A stretch of DNA of 64,000 nucleotides, from contig NZ_LOHE01000051.1 of the NCBI RefSeq assembly GCF_001559865.1, forward strand, positions 1 through 64,000, given 5' to 3'. A program made the translations under genes and the position numbers. The notes beneath the pieces were generated by a model. It did not search any database. It was not told the DNA's origin and saw only the letters and a program-made list of their open reading frames with translations. Origin of the DNA: Abyssisolibacter fermentans. Lineage in GTDB: Bacteria > Bacillota > Clostridia > Tissierellales > MCWD3. Shown here one piece after another: positions 61,137 to 64,000 of the stretch (position 1 is the stretch's first letter; the number at the start of each line of letters is the position of its first letter).

Positions 61137-61730
61137 ATGGAAGAACGTAAAATCGTTATTGCAGACCCTACATCTCTGGGTTTATTTGGACTTGCAATTG
61201 TTACATTAGTTGCATCATCTCAAAAGCTTGGTATTACCAGTGAGGTGTCTTTAGTTATTCCTTGGGCAATATTTTTGGGTGCATTTGCTCAATTATATGC
61301 TTCTATACTAGACACCAAAAAAGATAATACATTTGGAGCTACTGCTTTTGGCGGATACGCATTTTTTTGGTTCGGAGTTTCATTGACTTGGTTAATACAA
61401 TTAGGTGTATTGGGTGAAAAATTAGCACTTAAAGCTGATATTAAGCAATTAGGTTTTGCATTTATTGGTTATCTGATTTTTAGCCTTTTTATGACTATAG
61501 GCTCAATGAAAGTAAGTAAAATATTATGTTTAATTTTTATTTTTATAGATTTACTTTTTATAGGACTAGTACTAAGTACTTTTGATATTTCACCACATTT
61601 CGGACATAGCCTCGCAGCATACTCAGAATTATTAATTTCATTACTTTCATTTTATGGTTCAGCTGCAGCTGTATTAAATAAACATTTTGGTAGAATTTTA
61701 TTGCCAGTTGGTAAACCATTTAATATTTAA
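61137..61730 (+). CDS. satP: Acetate/succinate transporter, SatP/GPR1 family
   Basis: A 197-residue membrane channel or proton symporter for acetate with six hydrophobic segments. The family signature is DPTSLGLFGLAIVT (normally NPxPLGL; here Asp instead of Asn). FLGAFAQLYASILDTKKDNTFGAT and GYAFFWFGVSLTW follow, matching the GPR1/FUN34/YaaH pattern (GGxxQ normally, GAFAQ here). Start ATG 61137 follows GGAGGTAGTA. It is a single transcription unit with its own terminator. Confidence 0.88.
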   Translation: MEERKIVIADPTSLGLFGLAIVTLVASSQKLGITSEVSLVIPWAIFLGAFAQLYASILDTKKDNTFGATAFGGYAFFWFGVSLTWLIQLGVLGEKLALKADIKQLGFAFIGYLIFSLFMTIGSMKVSKILCLIFIFIDLLFIGLVLSTFDISPHFGHSLAAYSELLISLLSFYGSAAAVLNKHFGRILLPVGKPFNI

Positions 61731-61754
61731 TCTATGATTATTACTTTATAATTT

Positions 61755-61786
61755 AAAACCCATGAAATATGATTTCATGGGTTTTT
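61755..61786 (+). terminator. Terminator after satP
   Basis: AAAACCCATGAAAT and ATTTCATGGGTTTT form a 14-bp stem with a 3-base loop, followed by TTATT. Confidence 0.9.
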
Positions 61787-61876
61787 ATTGCATATTTTGA
61801 AAGTATTTTAATATTTCTCAGCTTCCACACTTCTATAAATCCAATATATACATAGTAATAAGATTTTTCTCATAAG

Positions 61877-62401
61877 CTAGTTGTTATAGCATCTTTTATC
61901 TCTAACTTCAATATTTTTCAATTCACATACTGTAACAATATCTTTTAAACAACCTTGTTTCAAAAACTTATTATGTATTTGAACTGCTTCTTTTTTCAAT
62001 CCAAGACCATTATTCTTTTGATGGGTAGATTTTAAATAGAATATTATTCCCATTGGTTCTGATTTGTTAGGACGACGTGAGGCTTTTATTATGTACGGGG
62101 TAATATCTCCAACTTCTATATACATAATATCATTATATTCTATAATAGTCGTTTTAGCTAACTCTTTAAAAACTATCATCTTTTCTTCAATCTTTATTTC
62201 AATAGGTGTGTGATTTATAAATAATGGCAAAATACATATTACCAAAATAATTAAACTTAAAATTATAGTTAATACTATATTTAATCCCTCTGAAATAAAA
62301 AAATTAACAAAATACATTATCATTAACAACACAAATGTGAAATATACTATAAACCACACTTTACTTATCGTATACCGATTTTTTACAATATTTTCATTCA
62401 A
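61877..62401 (-). CDS. Hypothetical membrane protein with PH-like domain
   Basis: About 174 residues if TTG 62401 is used, since GGAGG lies 6 bases before it; the ATG at 62440 has no such site. Two N-terminal membrane segments (about 13-35 and 42-64) precede a PH-like soluble domain (IEIKIEEKMIVFKELAKTTII; DIMYIEVGDITPYII). The last part is Cys-containing. Similar small PH-like proteins occur at 26759 and 35759 in this window. No name can be given. Confidence 0.5.
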   Translation of the reverse strand: MNENIVKNRYTISKVWFIVYFTFVLLMIMYFVNFFISEGLNIVLTIILSLIILVICILPLFINHTPIEIKIEEKMIVFKELAKTTIIEYNDIMYIEVGDITPYIIKASRRPNKSEPMGIIFYLKSTHQKNNGLGLKKEAVQIHNKFLKQGCLKDIVTVCELKNIEVRDKRCYNN

Positions 62402-62624
62402 ACCATTTCCTCCAATCTTTCTAATGTAAACTATATACAATCAACCACACATCTACATTTTCCGTCCGATTATACTATTATTCGCCAAATTTTTTGACAT
62501 TCCTCCAATATATATAACATTTTAATAATTTCTATTCATAATATTAAAATACCCATACGCTACTCTTATTAATTTAACAAAAGTTAAATTTATTGATTAC
62601 ATTCTTAAAATACAATTTTGGGTC

Positions 62625-63200
62625 TTATACAGATTTATTCTTTATATTTGAAAGCTCAGCAAGTGTATGTTCAGCTAATCTTTTATTAATATCCGCTTTG
62701 AGTACTAATTTGAAAACATGCTTAATCATATCTTCTTTTTCCAACTTAGAGTTTTCTTCAAAATCTATTTTAGCTTCCTTAATAACCTCCTGTTGTACCT
62801 CTAAAAAATTTTTATACATTTCTTCTGTATTACTTGTTAAACATTCTGTAACTACACACTCATCTTTTTTTTCATTATTATTTGCTTCTAGTTGATTTTT
62901 TTGTACCTTATACAACTTGTCTATTTCAGAAATGGAAAGTATGTTTTTTAAATTATAAATCATTATAAGCTGCATAATCTGATCTTTGTTATACTTTTTT
63001 TTAGTAGGTTTATCTATTATTTTAGCTTTAACATAATTATTAATCATAGTTTTAGTCAATATTTTTTCATCTTTATCAATTTTAAATTTCTCAAATACCG
63101 TATCAATATAACCCGTTAATTGATCCATATAAAGATCAATATTGGGAATATCTTCAACTCCTACTTGCTTATAAGATAAAAGATTCTTGCATTTTTCCAT
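62625..63200 (-). CDS. DUF1836 domain protein
   Basis: A 191-residue helical protein. The DUF1836 pattern is clear: VEDIPNIDLYMDQLTGYIDTVF, then ILTKTMINNYVKAKIIDKPTKKKYNKDQIMQLIMIYNLKNILSI. This part (residues 15-95) is a MerR-like winged helix and could bind DNA. The rest is acidic coiled-coil-like. Firmicute members are taken as regulators of sporulation or morphology, without proof. Start ATG 63200 follows GGAGTGATTTT. Confidence 0.82.
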   Translation of the reverse strand: MEKCKNLLSYKQVGVEDIPNIDLYMDQLTGYIDTVFEKFKIDKDEKILTKTMINNYVKAKIIDKPTKKKYNKDQIMQLIMIYNLKNILSISEIDKLYKVQKNQLEANNNEKKDECVVTECLTSNTEEMYKNFLEVQQEVIKEAKIDFEENSKLEKEDMIKHVFKLVLKADINKRLAEHTLAELSNIKNKSV

Positions 63201-63297
63201 AAAATCACTCCATTATTTTCTTTATATAAAAAAATTATCATCACAATATATTATATAGTATCTTAAACTATATTTCAAAGTAATCAAAATTATTTAT

Positions 63298-63326
63298 TTG
63301 ACTTTTATCAATTTTAGTTGTATTAT
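63298..63326 (+). promoter_or_regulatory. Promoter of the hemolysin III-like gene
   Basis: TTGACT (63298-63303), 17 bases, TATTAT (63321-63326), 50 bases before ATG 63376. Confidence 0.7.
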
Positions 63327-63375
63327 ATTCATATGATATGATGTAGTATCGAATACTATGTACGGAGGTGTTGAA

Positions 63376-64000
63376 ATGAAATTTGAAATTCGTGAGCCAA
63401 TAAATTCTATTTCCCATTTATTTGGCATAATATTATCAACTGTAGGTTTGATTTTATTGCTACTAAGCTCTATTAATACACATAACTCTATCAAAATTTT
63501 AAGTTCCGTAGTTTTTTGTCTTGGTTTGATAGGACTATACTCAGCTTCAACAATATATCATTGGAGCATGGCATCAGATAGAATTTTAAAAATACTTAGA
63601 AAAATAGACCATATGATGATCTATGTTTTAATTGCTGCTTCATATACACCTATCTGCCTTATTGTTTTAAAGGGAGTACTTGGCTATACTATGCTAAGCA
63701 TCGTATGGTCTTTAGCTATTCTAGGTATTATTTCTAAAATATTTTGGTTGAATGCACCAAGATTGTTATATACAAGCTTCTATCTTATACTTGGATGGTC
63801 AGCTATATTTGTAATTTATCCTCTTTATAATCTTCTTCCAAAAACAGCATTTTTTCTCTTACTTGCTGGAGGTATATCATATTCAATAGGAGCAATTATC
63901 TATGCAACAAAATCAAAGAATATACGAATATGGAAGTTTGGATTTCATGAAATTTTTCATATTTTTATTCTTATAGGGAGCATTATTCATTATATTATGA
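63376..64000 (+). CDS. Hemolysin III / YqfA (PAQR) family protein, cut by the window end
   Basis: At least 208 residues from ATG 63376 (ACGGAGGTGTTGAA upstream); the frame is still open at base 64000, so the end is missing. Seven-segment pattern of the family: PINSISHLFGIILSTVG (His), GLYSASTIYHWSM, LRKIDHMMIYVLIAASYTPI (Asp-His), FGFHEIFHIFILIGSIIHY (three His near the end). The conserved His and Asp suggest a zinc-bound membrane hydrolase as in PAQR proteins. The name hemolysin is historical. Only a few residues may be lacking. Confidence 0.9.
   Translation, partial: MKFEIREPINSISHLFGIILSTVGLILLLLSSINTHNSIKILSSVVFCLGLIGLYSASTIYHWSMASDRILKILRKIDHMMIYVLIAASYTPICLIVLKGVLGYTMLSIVWSLAILGIISKIFWLNAPRLLYTSFYLILGWSAIFVIYPLYNLLPKTAFFLLLAGGISYSIGAIIYATKSKNIRIWKFGFHEIFHIFILIGSIIHYIM

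Overview
The window is very AT-rich DNA with Gram-positive style ribosome binding sites (GGAGG or AAGGGGG) and sigma-A promoters. Gene content points to a strictly anaerobic member of the Clostridia: an [FeFe]-hydrogenase maturase (HydG) with a TM1266-type regulator, desulfoferrodoxin, the MEP-pathway enzyme IspG, ThiT, PTS systems, a CIRCE-controlled Hsp20 pair and a clostridial CLI_3235/CcpM peptide-maturation cluster. No rRNA, tRNA or CRISPR array was recognised. Species cannot be named from this window.

Layout. 0-2 kb: an IS110-family transposase carrying an in-frame stop, with a structured upstream segment that looks like its bridge RNA. 2-4.3 kb: an E. coli-type YcaO enzyme convergent with a 119-residue peptide that has Met at every third position and 15 Cys; this is my best candidate for an undescribed system. 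4.6-8 kb: a ferric iron ABC transporter under a Fur-box promoter. 8.4-25.7 kb: a DUF255/thioredoxin-fold gene, then an accessory array of small genes (methyltransferase, DUF2975 plus XRE regulator, GNATs, AraC/GyrI proteins, staygreen homologue, membrane proteins). In it, decayed copies of the 5' end of the DUF255 gene, one promoter type and one terminator type recur between unrelated genes. This looks like serial accretion of small elements at the DUF255 5' end. IspG, a LysR regulator and a DMT exporter also lie here.

26-34 kb: a galactitol-type PTS operon with two aldolases, a triosephosphate-isomerase-like protein and YjbQ, led by a PRD regulator. 34.5-40.3 kb: YmaF, coiled-coil and PH-like proteins, several broken genes, Hsp20 genes and desulfoferrodoxin. 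40.5-43.7 kb: radical-SAM peptide cluster whose 57-residue Cys-rich precursor is easily missed. 44-50.4 kb: an amino-acid-type biosynthetic operon (PLP beta-replacement enzyme, argininosuccinate-lyase-like protein, frameshifted GHMP kinase, ATP-grasp ligase, threonine aldolase). 51.4-64 kb: thiT with a TPP riboswitch, exonuclease III, a zinc transporter with divergent Fur-family regulator, DUF4184, hydG, an acetate transporter, DUF1836 and a hemolysin III-like protein cut by the window end.

A MITE-like repeat with about 20-bp inverted ends occurs at least three times (8.2, 37.8 and 51.1 kb). Many genes are freshly broken (IS110 transposase, P-loop kinase, GHMP kinase, GNAT, recombinase tail), so the region is under active turnover.
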